Shown here: one piece after another, positions 7,865 to 17,219 of the stretch
Layout of the letters: every line of letters begins with the position of its first letter
Numbering within the stretch: position 1 is the first letter of the stretch
Assembly (NCBI RefSeq): GCF_007004545.3
Contig: NZ_CP045503.2
Location: 4,868,102 to 4,932,101 of the forward strand
Length of the DNA: 64,000 bases
Direction of reading: 5' to 3'
Source: Shewanella eurypsychrophilus
GTDB lineage: Bacteria; Pseudomonadota; Gammaproteobacteria; Enterobacterales; Shewanellaceae
The notes under the pieces: generated by a model
What the model was told of the DNA's origin: nothing
What the model saw: the letters and a program-made list of their open reading frames with translations, nothing else
Database searches by the model: none
Program-made: the position numbers and the translations under genes

Positions 7865-10800
7865 ATGAAACACAGCACACTCAAACCAACAGCCAAACTG
7901 TGGTTGGTTGCCTTACTGGCCGCAAGTCTAGGGCTAGCAGGTTGTAATGGGGAACTAGAAGCAGGTGAAGGGCCTGACTCTCAAGAACCCATTCCTACCG
8001 ATCCTACGACACCAGATCCAGATCCGACTCCTGATCCAGAACCAACGGATCCTGCAGATCTCGTTGGCACCTGGGAGAACAAAGATGAAGACGGCGATGG
8101 CGTACTGGATGAATTTGATGGATATCCATTTACAGCAGCCAAGCAGTCGCTGCCGTATATTACTGAAATTGAACCGAACGATAACCCATCAATTGCAACT
8201 CAAACATCTTTAACACCGCCATTTAGTATCAGTGGTGCCATTTCACAAAAGTCTGACAACGGTGATCTTTTTTCGTTCGAAGCCGTCGAAGGGCAGTTCA
8301 TCACTCTCATTCTGAAATATACATCAGCCAACTTTAAGCCGAATATCTATTTCTCAGATGAAGACGGTGATGCACTTAACTTCGGGGAGATAGAGATAGC
8401 GACCTCATTAAAAACAATTGCTATCAATGTTGAGATTTTGGCAGGTGGATTACACCACATTGGTATCAACGATAAAAATTTCGATGGCGATGAAAGTTTC
8501 ACATACCAAGCTCAGGTTTTCATCGATCAGGACGGTGATGCGATTGATGATATCAAAGAGATAGCCCTCGAAATTAGCAACCTTACTCACGATACCGACG
8601 CTGATAGTATCTCTGATACTGAAGAATTTTTATACCCACTGTACTCTGATAAAATCAGCTTTAATCAGGACAACGACGACACCCCCAATTGGCTCGATAC
8701 AGATAGCGATAATGATGGTATTTCAGACCAACGTGAAGGCGCTGACGACATAGATGCAGACGGAATAGGTAACTTCCTTGATGATGACTCTGATGGCAAT
8801 GACATATTAGATTCGATCGAAGTTGGCGAAAACATCAATCAGCCCAGTGATCTCGACTTTGATACGATTCCAGACTATCTCGATCTTGATGATGATAACG
8901 ACGGTTTACTCGATATCTATGATCAACAAAGACTCGTTGACCTTACAGAAAATGAAAACTCGGTGACCAGCGCCCCTTATGCTCTACATAATAATGTAGA
9001 GGTGAAGTTTCTCAGAGAAGGAGATCTTGTAAAGATCCCCGTTAGCGAGCCTATTGGCTCTAATCAACATTACCTAGTCTTTAAACGTGATGGGCTGGCA
9101 CCAATAAATCATCCAGTGTCAGTATCAACGGGGATTGTTCAGGCTAATATCCCGCCGGCAACAAGCAGCGTATTTGTTACCAATGGCACAGAGAGAACAA
9201 ACAGTCGCTCAATCACGGTCCATGCTGAGAGCACGCCTATTTTCAGCCATTCGGGCGCCTTGGTAATTAATGAAAATACGCAAGTTGAACTCATGGGTGC
9301 CGATTTTTCTGATGATATGACGATCACAGCCAATGGAAAACCCATTGAGATATTAAGTCACACCAGCTCACAAGTCACCTTGATGTTGCCAGCTGCATTA
9401 ACCGACGGCCTACTCGAAATAAATACGTCAATCGGACAAGGCAATACAGTGAGCTACTATGTCACTGAACAAGTTGAGATGACGCTGACTGATATTGAAG
9501 GGATAGATCCTGCTAGCCTATCTCTAGAGACATTACTGGGCACAAGCTACAGTTTCTCTGCATCTAACACAGTAACAATTGATAGATTTAAAAACAAAAT
9601 CACGCCTGTAACCACTTACTTTAACACCCAAGATGAGCGCAATGAAAAACTCTACCTTGCCAGTTACATATTACCGACAGAATCGAATGTCTCACTGGAT
9701 ATCACTAATGCCAGTTTCAAATATGTTTTAGACTACATTGGCGTCAGTAAAATCCCTTTATCACAACTCAGTCAATTCAAAGATACCGTAACCTTATATC
9801 CTGAGTTTACTGAAATACACGAACACCTCAATACACTCTTAGCGCTATCACCTACCGCCTTAAACGCACTTGATTCAAGCACTATAAGCTTGTTGATCCG
9901 TAATAGTTATGCCATCTACGCTAAATATACTCAGGCAAATGCGAATGTAGCGCCATCTCAAAAAGTACATTCAACCTCTTCGAAGCAAGTACAAGCCAAT
10001 AACAGCACCATAAAGCCCACTATCGTCAATTATGGTGCGGACCATTTCGACTACTCACTGGAAGCCACCAATTTTCTAGATAACTGGCTACCCTCAGATC
10101 CTAGCTGCCCAGACAATTCAAACATTAACGACGAGCAGAAAAGCAAACTCAATTATGATGGGTGTGTTGAGCTTCAAAACCGAACAAAGCTGTATTTAAG
10201 TACCATGATCATTCCGCTAGGTGAAAATGGAGAATACGATCCGGATGAGCTAGGAAGCCCACTCAGAAAGCATGTGCTAAGCGGCTGGGATGGAAATATG
10301 ATGGGCCCTCAATCCGGTACTTTTCTTGGGTTAGAGTTTTGGTCAAAAGATCAATATTACAATGAATGTCCCTATCAGAACTGCTTATACCAAGTGATAG
10401 CACCTGGAGTGGGTACTCCTGTTGGGCCATCACCTTTTAGTTATGCTCAAACTACAGATTACGATCGCGCGATTCATAAAGCCCGCCGAAGCATTGCGGT
10501 TAGAACCATTATTGATGGAATTTTACTTAAATTTTTTGACATTATTCTTACTGGTGTAGGATACGATTCCACAGGGTTTGACCCAGTGGTAATCACCAAA
10601 TTAATCATTCAATACTCTCCAAAGCTGATTGAAGAAGCAGAGAAGCTTTACGATGATGATAATGTCAGTAATGAGGATATTGAGAACTTCGTTAAGCAGA
10701 TCGCTATTGAATTTCACAAAAATGAAGTTGAGTTACTTGCCGATCCAGCCAATGCAGGCAAGCTGGGGCCAATAACAAAGGCCGTACTGCTGGAGTTGGG

Positions 10801-11917
10801 GGTGTCACCTCAAGATATTGCCACCATGGCAGCCGGTGCTGCATTACGTAAATGGACGCCCTTTGTTGGCCAGATAGATGCAATCATCACAGGTGCACAA
10901 GTGGCCGATATTCTAATCGATCAAGTAAAAACGATTAAAGATATGATGTTTGTACCAATAAAAGCCGACTTCACCGTAACTTGGGGACTTAACATTATCG
11001 ATATTGAACCAAGTATCATGAAAGCAGAAGCAGTCGATAAGCCGCTGACTATTATAGGCACTGGTTTTGGCGTCAATGCACGTTGGTATTGGTTTGACGA
11101 AAAGCCTATCACATTCTTAAAAGACAAGAATGCTTCAACGTCTGCAGAACGAATTGAGCATGACAATATCTCATCAGAAGGAACGCTACTTGAGATAACC
11201 GTACCAGGTAGCTTTCTCGAAAATGCAGTCGGCCCAATCTCCGTCAAAGTAGAACATAGAGGAGAACCAGCCACATCGCCTATCGATATTCGTATTGGCG
11301 ATGGATTAGAGATCGCCAGATTAAAAATAAATACAGGTCAACCAGGCGATAAAATAATCATTGAAGGTATTGGTTTTGATAGTTTAAAATCAAAAAATCG
11401 TGTTACCTTTGAAGGTAAAAATGGTACCAGAGTTGTCGCAAGCGTTATTAAAGTGGAATCAGGTAAGTTAACAGTGACTGTGCCTAATAATATTATTACA
11501 GGAGATGTCACCGTTGAGGTAAATAACCAAACCAGTAATGGTCTTGAATTCACCGTACCTTATATTCTGGATATCACCTTTGGCGATAACGGTAACTTTA
11601 ATGATGACATTTTTAAGTTAGTGGTAGATGACCAAGTCATTAAGGATGGAGCAAGCCCTCAAAGAAAGGTTGGTCCAATTTCGGTGCCTTTAAGTGCAGG
11701 TAGTCATATCGTTAAGTTGATTGGTATTCGCGCCGAAGACGAAATTGGTACTTATTATATTGAATTTGAAGGTGATGTCATTGCAGTCAGTGGAGATGCA
11801 CTTGAAGGCCGGGACCTACTCAAAGACAGTGTAAAGTCTTTCCAAGTTAATGTAGGTGCCACAACTCAGAGAGTGAAGAGCAGCGTTAGCCCTTTGAGAC
11901 AGTTACAACAAGAGTAA
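7865..11917 (+). CDS. Large multidomain surface lipoprotein (TSP3 repeats, IPT/TIG-like domains)
   Basis: A 1350-residue predicted lipoprotein with lipobox LGLAGC (Cys about 27). A Pro/Asp/Thr-rich spacer follows, then a PPC-like beta domain (about 95-220). Next is a run of acidic calcium-binding thrombospondin type 3-like repeats (D-x-D-x-D-G, about 225-345), then Ig/TIG-like strands, an unclassified middle (about 500-1000) and two IPT/TIG-type segments near 1040-1230 (PLTIIGTGFG; IIIEGIGFDS). An upstream in-frame ATG (7841) would bury the signal peptide. ATG 7865 has AGGG about 9 bases upstream and is chosen. Its position after the tad genes suggests a surface or adhesion role for the pilus locus, but that is inference. 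Confidence 0.78.
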   Translation: MKHSTLKPTAKLWLVALLAASLGLAGCNGELEAGEGPDSQEPIPTDPTTPDPDPTPDPEPTDPADLVGTWENKDEDGDGVLDEFDGYPFTAAKQSLPYITEIEPNDNPSIATQTSLTPPFSISGAISQKSDNGDLFSFEAVEGQFITLILKYTSANFKPNIYFSDEDGDALNFGEIEIATSLKTIAINVEILAGGLHHIGINDKNFDGDESFTYQAQVFIDQDGDAIDDIKEIALEISNLTHDTDADSISDTEEFLYPLYSDKISFNQDNDDTPNWLDTDSDNDGISDQREGADDIDADGIGNFLDDDSDGNDILDSIEVGENINQPSDLDFDTIPDYLDLDDDNDGLLDIYDQQRLVDLTENENSVTSAPYALHNNVEVKFLREGDLVKIPVSEPIGSNQHYLVFKRDGLAPINHPVSVSTGIVQANIPPATSSVFVTNGTERTNSRSITVHAESTPIFSHSGALVINENTQVELMGADFSDDMTITANGKPIEILSHTSSQVTLMLPAALTDGLLEINTSIGQGNTVSYYVTEQVEMTLTDIEGIDPASLSLETLLGTSYSFSASNTVTIDRFKNKITPVTTYFNTQDERNEKLYLASYILPTESNVSLDITNASFKYVLDYIGVSKIPLSQLSQFKDTVTLYPEFTEIHEHLNTLLALSPTALNALDSSTISLLIRNSYAIYAKYTQANANVAPSQKVHSTSSKQVQANNSTIKPTIVNYGADHFDYSLEATNFLDNWLPSDPSCPDNSNINDEQKSKLNYDGCVELQNRTKLYLSTMIIPLGENGEYDPDELGSPLRKHVLSGWDGNMMGPQSGTFLGLEFWSKDQYYNECPYQNCLYQVIAPGVGTPVGPSPFSYAQTTDYDRAIHKARRSIAVRTIIDGILLKFFDIILTGVGYDSTGFDPVVITKLIIQYSPKLIEEAEKLYDDDNVSNEDIENFVKQIAIEFHKNEVELLADPANAGKLGPITKAVLLELGVSPQDIATMAAGAALRKWTPFVGQIDAIITGAQVADILIDQVKTIKDMMFVPIKADFTVTWGLNIIDIEPSIMKAEAVDKPLTIIGTGFGVNARWYWFDEKPITFLKDKNASTSAERIEHDNISSEGTLLEITVPGSFLENAVGPISVKVEHRGEPATSPIDIRIGDGLEIARLKINTGQPGDKIIIEGIGFDSLKSKNRVTFEGKNGTRVVASVIKVESGKLTVTVPNNIITGDVTVEVNNQTSNGLEFTVPYILDITFGDNGNFNDDIFKLVVDDQVIKDGASPQRKVGPISVPLSAGSHIVKLIGIRAEDEIGTYYIEFEGDVIAVSGDALEGRDLLKDSVKSFQVNVGATTQRVKSSVSPLRQLQQE

Positions 11918-11932
11918 ATTTAATCAACAAAT

Positions 11933-11953
11933 GGGGAGCACTTAGTGCTCTCT
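11933..11953 (+). other. Intergenic hairpin upstream of a small exported-protein gene
   Basis: GGGGAGCAC-TTA-GTGCTCTCT can fold into a 9-bp stem with a 3-base loop (two G-T pairs) in the 50-base gap. There is no T-tract after it, so it is a poor intrinsic terminator. It may protect or separate the transcripts. A similar GGGGAGC-TTT-GCTCCCC stem occurs at 21003-21019. Confidence 0.45.
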
Positions 11954-11970
11954 CATCATAAGGATCGATG

Positions 11971-12378
11971 ATGTTACGTTATATCAGTTTAATACCGTTA
12001 TTTTGGTTTTCACCTCTGCTTGCAGCACCTGATAGTATATTGAGTGAACGCTGCTTGGCAACGTTTGAATTTATTAAAACCCAAGATTTAGACCTATTTA
12101 TAGCTGAAATGCCTTTTACTCCCAGTAAAACTGAAAAAGCACGCTCTGCAAAAGTGTTACAACGTGCTCATCAAAAATGGTTTGTAAAAGAAAAAATTAA
12201 CAATATCGAGGTGGGTGAGATAAGTTACCAGCAGCCAAGTACTGCGAAGCAAGAGAAATACGGAGCATTAAATCAAGCTAGAGTAAAACTCACCGTCGTT
12301 GGTGAGAATTACAACTCCAGAGTGAGTTGCAATTTTATTCAAACTAAAGACGGGTGGTTTCTATCCTCTTTACCTTAG
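11971..12378 (+). CDS. Small exported protein, array copy A
   Basis: A 135-residue protein with a signal peptide ending at LLAA and a mature part of about 115 residues. It carries the pattern shared by the four exported proteins of this array: a Cys near the mature N-terminus, 11 residues, then Gln/Asn/Ala-Asp and a Leu/Phe helix (here RC...TQDLDLF), and a C-terminal Cys followed by an aromatic and Trp (SCNF..DGW). The size and the closing Cys/Trp strand suggest a disulfide-stabilised NTF2/cystatin-like fold; this is inference. Two ATGs are adjacent (11968, 11971), and the second has better spacing from AAGGA. It precedes two membrane-protein genes. Confidence 0.7.
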   Translation: MLRYISLIPLFWFSPLLAAPDSILSERCLATFEFIKTQDLDLFIAEMPFTPSKTEKARSAKVLQRAHQKWFVKEKINNIEVGEISYQQPSTAKQEKYGALNQARVKLTVVGENYNSRVSCNFIQTKDGWFLSSLP

Positions 12379-12534
12379 TGTCATTCCACAGTCTTCGCCT
12401 AGCTGATATTTAAATTTGACTATGCTGTTTAGGCTATGATTTTAATGTGGCTCAATATTAATACTCAACATAACGACGCTGGCGCTTTCAGCCCACCGAG
12501 AAGGAAATCAGCCATGAAAGCTGGGAAGTTGTAA

Positions 12535-13242
12535 ATGCAGTATTCGCAATTACCTAAAAAGGCCCACAGGTTTATCAAACCCATCGGATTACCAGATCAA
12601 TTGCGTTTGTCGACTAAGCGTCATTATGTTTGTCGTGGTTTGGCAGTGTTAGGCCTGTTGCCATTATCGGCTTCTTTATTAATGGCAATAACCCTTGATG
12701 GTGGAGAGCAATCTTTTTATCAGGTTTTGGTGGCCCTGCTACTCCCTATCCTGTTCATTCTTGGCACACTCAAGCATCATTTAGTACTCGATAACCCAAG
12801 CGGGCAACGCTTTAAGCAATTACAGTTTATGGGCTTTCACTTTAAAAAAGCCAGCCAAGCTCCACTGCAATCCACCGAGTTACTCTTACGTCATGATAGC
12901 CATGACAGGAGCCAATATGAGCTCAAAATAGATACTTTGGTTTACTCAATCGGCAACTTAGCCGACACAAAGCAAGTAGTGATGTTTATTGCTCACACAT
13001 TTAAGATCCCAGCCAAAGAGCAGATAAGTGACTTTCCTAATATCCATGACTTAACCTCGCTGCCACCCGCAAACGCCACTGATGATAAAAATAGTCACGC
13101 TACAGATGAGATATTTCCTCCGATAATTATCCCACCGCTTTGGTCCCCAAAAGTGGTGTTACGATTTTTTTATCCCTTGCCATTTCTTATGGCATTTGGA
13201 GTTGCCATAAAGTTTATTGGAGACCTACTCCATGTACTTTAA
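12535..13242 (+). CDS. Inner-membrane protein of the array (PH-like soluble domain)
   Basis: A 235-residue protein of unknown function. It has two helices at about 40-60 and 65-80, a cytoplasmic domain (about 85-165) in which short beta strands end with a helix (TKQVVMFIAHTF), and a final helix (about 205-230). The layout, two helices then a beta-rich domain of about 80 residues, resembles bacterial PH-domain membrane proteins, but no family name can be assigned with confidence. It overlaps the next membrane gene. A seven-codon mini-ORF (12513-12533, ending TAA) sits immediately upstream of its ATG and could couple translation. Confidence 0.68.
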   Translation: MQYSQLPKKAHRFIKPIGLPDQLRLSTKRHYVCRGLAVLGLLPLSASLLMAITLDGGEQSFYQVLVALLLPILFILGTLKHHLVLDNPSGQRFKQLQFMGFHFKKASQAPLQSTELLLRHDSHDRSQYELKIDTLVYSIGNLADTKQVVMFIAHTFKIPAKEQISDFPNIHDLTSLPPANATDDKNSHATDEIFPPIIIPPLWSPKVVLRFFYPLPFLMAFGVAIKFIGDLLHVL

Positions 13243-13702
13243 ACAGCTTTCCCCCACCAAAGCTATAATGGCTAAAACTCAAACGCAGATTATTACCCGT
13301 TGCTTTTGTGCAAGTTTGGTCGCGTTACTGACCCTGTTCGTTACCACGGGCTTTGAGCGTTGGCCCTACAGCGAAGTGTTTATCTGGTCATTTCCCGCCC
13401 TACTAAGCTGGCACTTTCTATTTGCACGTCGCCGAGTCGAGTTTGATCTAGAACGTCAGGTGATCACCAATAAAATTAGCTCGCTCTACCCTCTAAGCCT
13501 GCAAGTCATCCCAATCAAGCATATCGCAGCACTTCAAATACAGCGACGACTCGGCCAAATTAATGGTTATGATCTATTCATTGTGATGGACTCACAAGTT
13601 GAGCCATTGAAATTTGAGTATGGAAATTTGCCTAAAATGAAAAACCTGGGTCAGCAATTATCACAGTTTTGCACGATTCCATTGCTGTGTGATTTGAAAT
13701 AA
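13232..13702 (+). CDS. Inner-membrane protein of the array (PH-like soluble domain)
   Basis: A 156-residue protein with two membrane helices (about 24-65), then a soluble domain starting RRVEFDLERQVITNK and ending in a helix before LCDLK. The order of strands, with a repeated 'I..I.ALQIQ' edge strand, looks like a small PH-type domain; this is inference. The frame extends upstream to TTG 13217, but ATG 13232 has GGAG at suitable distance. Either way the start lies inside the previous gene, so the two membrane proteins are translationally coupled and may form a heterocomplex. Confidence 0.68.
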   Translation: MYFKQLSPTKAIMAKTQTQIITRCFCASLVALLTLFVTTGFERWPYSEVFIWSFPALLSWHFLFARRRVEFDLERQVITNKISSLYPLSLQVIPIKHIAALQIQRRLGQINGYDLFIVMDSQVEPLKFEYGNLPKMKNLGQQLSQFCTIPLLCDLK

Positions 13703-13772
13703 CTAAGTCATTTATGCATATATAAATCTATACATACAAATAAACTCTGCAAAAATTTAAAAGGACTTATTC

Positions 13773-14318
13773 ATGTTTAAGTATTTAGTGTTAGCTTCGC
13801 TCTTGTTTACAACCTGCTCAACGTGGGGAGCAATGGATGAAGAAGACTATGATAGATGGAGCAAGGCAGCGAAAAAAATCGAGTTGTCAAAACCGTACTT
13901 ATTGTGTGAGAAAGCGGCAAAGGTGGTCATAAATCAAGATGTGGCTCTTTTTAGAGAAATTTTTGTTGAGACTCCAGCAACAGATGAACAGGTAAAAGCA
14001 TTTTTAGCAGAAGAGCATAACAAATTTTTTATGAAGACTTACTTAGGTATCAATAATTACCAAATAAAAAAAGGTAAAGAGTGGGCCTTTGAAAATGCTA
14101 AAAATAGTAAAAATTACATTGTAAGCAGCTCTGCTGAGCAATGGGGGTATGACTTGGAGCTTTGGGTTGAGTATATATTCGATACCTTCGATGCTAGAAA
14201 TAACACAGCCCATGTAGCATGGTGGACGATGCAAACTCGCCTACTTACAAGACAAGTGGCAGGTTATTTCTTTGCTCTAAATGCGGTTAAAAGTATAGAT
14301 ATAGGGAAATACTCATAG
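13773..14318 (+). CDS. Small exported protein, array copy B
   Basis: A 181-residue exported protein with a signal peptide (MFKYLVLASLLFTTCSTWGA). The shared array pattern is present: LLCEKAAKVVINQDVALF matches the Cys-11 residues-Asp-x-x-Leu/Phe core of copies A, C and D. It is longer than the others and its C-terminus is diverged, lacking the final Cys-aromatic-Trp signature. AAGGAC lies upstream of the ATG. The stop is 4 bases before the next membrane-protein gene. Function unknown. Confidence 0.7.
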   Translation: MFKYLVLASLLFTTCSTWGAMDEEDYDRWSKAAKKIELSKPYLLCEKAAKVVINQDVALFREIFVETPATDEQVKAFLAEEHNKFFMKTYLGINNYQIKKGKEWAFENAKNSKNYIVSSSAEQWGYDLELWVEYIFDTFDARNNTAHVAWWTMQTRLLTRQVAGYFFALNAVKSIDIGKYS

Positions 14319-14322
14319 CGAT

Positions 14323-15003
14323 ATGGCTGAAACAATAGAATTAGACAGTAAATCTTGGTTTTTTGATCTGCACATAAAAGGGATGCGAAATTTAAATGCA
14401 AAAAGTGACGTTAGCTTATATGTAGCCAACCTATTTTACCCTTTATCAATAGCCGTATCATTGCTACTTTTTGGTGTAATGGTAGGGCTGGCTGTGGCTC
14501 CTTTGAGCTTTGCCAATACCGAGTTTGCTAGGACGATGGTACTTATTAATATTGGGCTATTACCAGTTTATTTAATTATTCGGTATATCTTAGTTAGATT
14601 ACGTTACTCAATTAAAGGCACATTACGTTGTTACGTCAGTCAGCAACGCTTATCAATTCCAGCTAATGCAATCATTAACAAACCTGCAGGGCAGCTTGAC
14701 CTGTGCCGCGATAAAATCGAATGCATTACCGTTCAATATAAATCCAAAATGCATCGTTTACATGTACGTAATAATATTATTGCTTGCAACCTAGAGTTAA
14801 AAACTGGCGAAGTTATCTCTCTTAATGCGATGTACTTCCCACTTAAGCGTATTGTTTATATGTTGCGATTTTTTGACTATCCATTGACCACGCAACACCG
14901 TCAGTGGCCATGGCGTAATCTTCCGAGCATTATAGCGGTTACATTCCCAGTATTAGTTAATATCACAGTCAATGGCTTATTGTTTAAGCAGTATTTTTTA
15001 TAG
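14323..15003 (+). CDS. Inner-membrane protein of the array, partner of copy B
   Basis: A 226-residue protein with two helices (about 40-68 and 72-92), a beta-rich soluble part (about 100-185) and a C-terminal helix (about 205-220). No conserved catalytic motif was seen and I do not recognise a family. The topology matches the other membrane proteins in this stretch, and its tight spacing with the upstream exported protein suggests a two-gene unit. The ribosome site is weak (no clear purine run), so translation may depend on the preceding gene. Confidence 0.66.
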   Translation: MAETIELDSKSWFFDLHIKGMRNLNAKSDVSLYVANLFYPLSIAVSLLLFGVMVGLAVAPLSFANTEFARTMVLINIGLLPVYLIIRYILVRLRYSIKGTLRCYVSQQRLSIPANAIINKPAGQLDLCRDKIECITVQYKSKMHRLHVRNNIIACNLELKTGEVISLNAMYFPLKRIVYMLRFFDYPLTTQHRQWPWRNLPSIIAVTFPVLVNITVNGLLFKQYFL

Positions 15004-15137
15004 TGATGACTGAAGAGGAAGTCCCCCAGAAAATTTCACTACCTCATGAGTGATTAAAGCTAAAAAGATAGCGCTGATTACATGACAACAATTCAAATAG
15101 ACTTTGTCTCGCGTAAGCGCTTTAAACGGAGATTAGA

Positions 15138-15581
15138 ATGAGATTAGCAGCAAAAATCATCACAATGACTAGCGTAGCGATACTCAGCTTTTCAGCTACC
15201 GCCCTTGAGCGCTACGCAGGGCTTGCAGATGGCTCTGATGAAAATTTAAAAGCTGTCTGCAAAGACTATATGGTCAATAGTTACCTAAAAAATGATCCTG
15301 AATTGTTCTTTCATTTATTGCCTAAATCAATGAAAGAACGTGAAGGAAGGCTTGAAAAAAAATGGTATGAAAATCATTTAAGCCGTTTTGGTAGTACACC
15401 GTTAACTGAATATGACATTTTTGAGTTGGATGATGCACCCATAAAGACTTCACATAAAGGAGATTCGATAAAGCGTTTCAAAATAAAATTTAAGGCCGGA
15501 ACAATGGATCGTTATCGTAGAAGTGCTTGCTCTTTTAAACAAAATGATGACCAACGATGGTATTTCAGTAAAAAACCTTAA
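15138..15581 (+). CDS. Small exported protein, array copy C
   Basis: A 147-residue exported protein with a signal peptide ending near SATA. The mature part has the array pattern: VCKDYMVNSYLKNDPELFF near the N-terminus and ACSFKQ..RWYF close to the C-terminus. The two Cys residues correspond to those of copy A and could form a disulfide. CGGAGA lies 7 bases before the ATG. A terminator-like hairpin follows directly, then the next membrane gene. Function unknown; the NTF2-like fold is only a guess from size and pattern. Confidence 0.7.
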   Translation: MRLAAKIITMTSVAILSFSATALERYAGLADGSDENLKAVCKDYMVNSYLKNDPELFFHLLPKSMKEREGRLEKKWYENHLSRFGSTPLTEYDIFELDDAPIKTSHKGDSIKRFKIKFKAGTMDRYRRSACSFKQNDDQRWYFSKKP

Positions 15582-15583
15582 CT

Positions 15584-15620
15584 AAGTAAATCCCTATTAA
15601 TCCATAGTAGGGTTTTACTT
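15584..15620 (+). terminator. Imperfect hairpin after copy C
   Basis: AAGTAAATCCCTA at 15584-15596 pairs with TAGGGTTTTACTT at 15608-15620 (12 of 13 positions, 11-base loop), followed by TTAA. It lies between copy C and its membrane partner, so it may be a partial terminator or attenuator, not a full stop. Confidence 0.5.
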
Positions 15621-15649
15621 TTAAGCGCTAAAGTAAACTAAAGGGATTT

Positions 15650-16669
15650 ATGAGTTATAAAATTTGTAAGAAAACAGATGGGAATATTATTCTTCAAGAT
15701 ACTGGTTTCATTTTCGGTATTGTATTGGCGTCTGTAGGCGCTGGAATTATGTATTTAAGTTGGTTTAATTACCAAGACACAGGAGAGATATTAATTTCTT
15801 TTGTGTTTTTATTATTGGGAAGCTGTTTTTTCTTCCCTATGTTTAAGAACAACAGATTAACTATTGATGCTGAAAATAAAGAAGTTATTAAAACGAAGTC
15901 TTGGTTTGGCATTACCACCAATAAGGAAGTTGTCACTAATCGCAATTTATCTTTACTAGAAATGTCGGGCTTTACCAGCGGTGAGTTTGAGGCCTTTTTT
16001 GATAGCACTGAGCGGACTAGACATCATTACAGTCTTAAATTCTATAGCTACCCGGAATGGAATCTTTTGATTAGAAGCTTTTCAACCATGCTCGATATCA
16101 TGCTATTTATTGAACAGCATTTTGATACTGACTTAGCCTTGGTCATACAGCATAAAAGGCATAAGTTTAGCGCCAAAGGGCTATTGAAAAACCATCAAAA
16201 AACGCCATTACCTAATGACTCAACAGTTAAAGAAACTGGCTTTCAAGAATTAAGAATCGCATCTACACGAGGTGGAATCATTAGGCAATGTGCTATGCCT
16301 ATTAGCCTTACTTTATGGGCAATCATGACGAGCGGATTTTTACTATATTTATCTGCGTTGGAAGGTTTTACATACATCCCTGTTGCAGTGCAGTACTTAA
16401 CAGCCTTCATCTTTTCAAGCGGTATTAGCCTCCTTGTCATTAATAATTTTGTGCCGACTCGCTTGAAGATTGACCATGGGAGTTTGGTTGTAAAAAACAG
16501 TTTATTTGGTCATGCTAAGTACCCATTACCTGAAGTGATTGGTGTTGTTAATGTGGCAAAAATAACTTATTTGATAACACATCAAGGCTCAGAACAACTC
16601 GCTTATAAAATACCCACAAAGTACAGTTATGCCATACACAGTTGGCTACTGCCATTCCTAAGTAAATAG
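15650..16669 (+). CDS. Inner-membrane protein of the array (duplicated PH-like layout), partner of copy C
   Basis: A 339-residue membrane protein. Two helices (about 20-40 and 45-65) precede a soluble domain (about 68-165) with RLTIDAENKEVIKTKSWFG and a closing helix (LDIMLFIEQHF). The pattern recurs: two helices (about 220-265), then RLKIDHGSLVVKNSLFG and a final helix. So it looks like two copies of the 'two helices + PH-like domain' unit in one chain. Each unit resembles the shorter membrane proteins upstream. AAAGGG precedes the ATG. Function unknown. Confidence 0.7.
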   Translation: MSYKICKKTDGNIILQDTGFIFGIVLASVGAGIMYLSWFNYQDTGEILISFVFLLLGSCFFFPMFKNNRLTIDAENKEVIKTKSWFGITTNKEVVTNRNLSLLEMSGFTSGEFEAFFDSTERTRHHYSLKFYSYPEWNLLIRSFSTMLDIMLFIEQHFDTDLALVIQHKRHKFSAKGLLKNHQKTPLPNDSTVKETGFQELRIASTRGGIIRQCAMPISLTLWAIMTSGFLLYLSALEGFTYIPVAVQYLTAFIFSSGISLLVINNFVPTRLKIDHGSLVVKNSLFGHAKYPLPEVIGVVNVAKITYLITHQGSEQLAYKIPTKYSYAIHSWLLPFLSK

Positions 16670-16705
16670 CACACATAAAAGAGTTAAGATTAAGGAAGAT
16701 ATACG

Positions 16706-17219
16706 ATGAAAAGGAGTACTTTGTCGCCATGACCATGATCACGCTAGCACTAACTGCTACGGCTTCTGCCGTAGAAGGGCAAGGTAATTATGGATTCACA
16801 GCCAGTACAAATCAGGATGAAATCTTTCTTGATAAATGCCGTATATGCCGAAGCGCACTTGAAAAGGCAGATGTAGATACATTGACATCTTTTGTCAATC
16901 CGGACTTTCTTGCCAAAATCGCAAAGGCGTTGAAAATGCGTTATTAAAAACGTCGAAAAAGGTATTGTCCCGAATTTCAAAAGAGGGTTATCAGTTACAA
17001 TCAATAGCTCTCAGTCCAGTAAAAGATCCTAATTTTGCAGATGTCGATTCACAGTGGAAAGCCAGAGCAGGTAAATCGACTGAAAGCGGAGGTTGTGGGT
17101 ACAATAAAATGACGAATGGGACCTGGAAAATACACCCTCGCACATATATATACTGCAACCATCAAAGAATCAGCCTCATCTATTTAACACCAACGGGGCT
17201 GACTTATTCCAAACATTAG
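16706..17219 (+). pseudogene. Frameshifted small exported protein, array copy D
   Basis: A remnant of a fourth exported paralogue. ATG 16706 has AAGGA at good distance but reads into TGA after eight codons. Shifting one base at about 16727 gives a normal signal peptide (MTMITLALTATASA). The frame then carries the array core (KCRICRSALEKADVDTL) and stops at 16947. A second one-base shift near 16918-16930 opens a frame continuing through 17219, which contains the C-terminal Cys/Trp signature (GGCGYNK..GTWKI). The paralogues end soon after that signature, so the extra tail is probably run-on. Two sequencing errors are the alternative. Confidence 0.65.

Noticed and set aside
16965..17219. Separate 84-codon gene starting at TTG 16965
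   Set aside because: It has no ribosome site, and its frame continues upstream into the second half of the frameshifted exported paralogue.
11971..17219. Reading the exported/membrane array as immunity genes of a polymorphic toxin (the large lipoprotein upstream)
   Set aside because: The lipoprotein has no recognisable toxin domain at its C-terminus, and two-gene pairs with signal peptides do not fit typical immunity arrays. It is kept only as an alternative in the findings.
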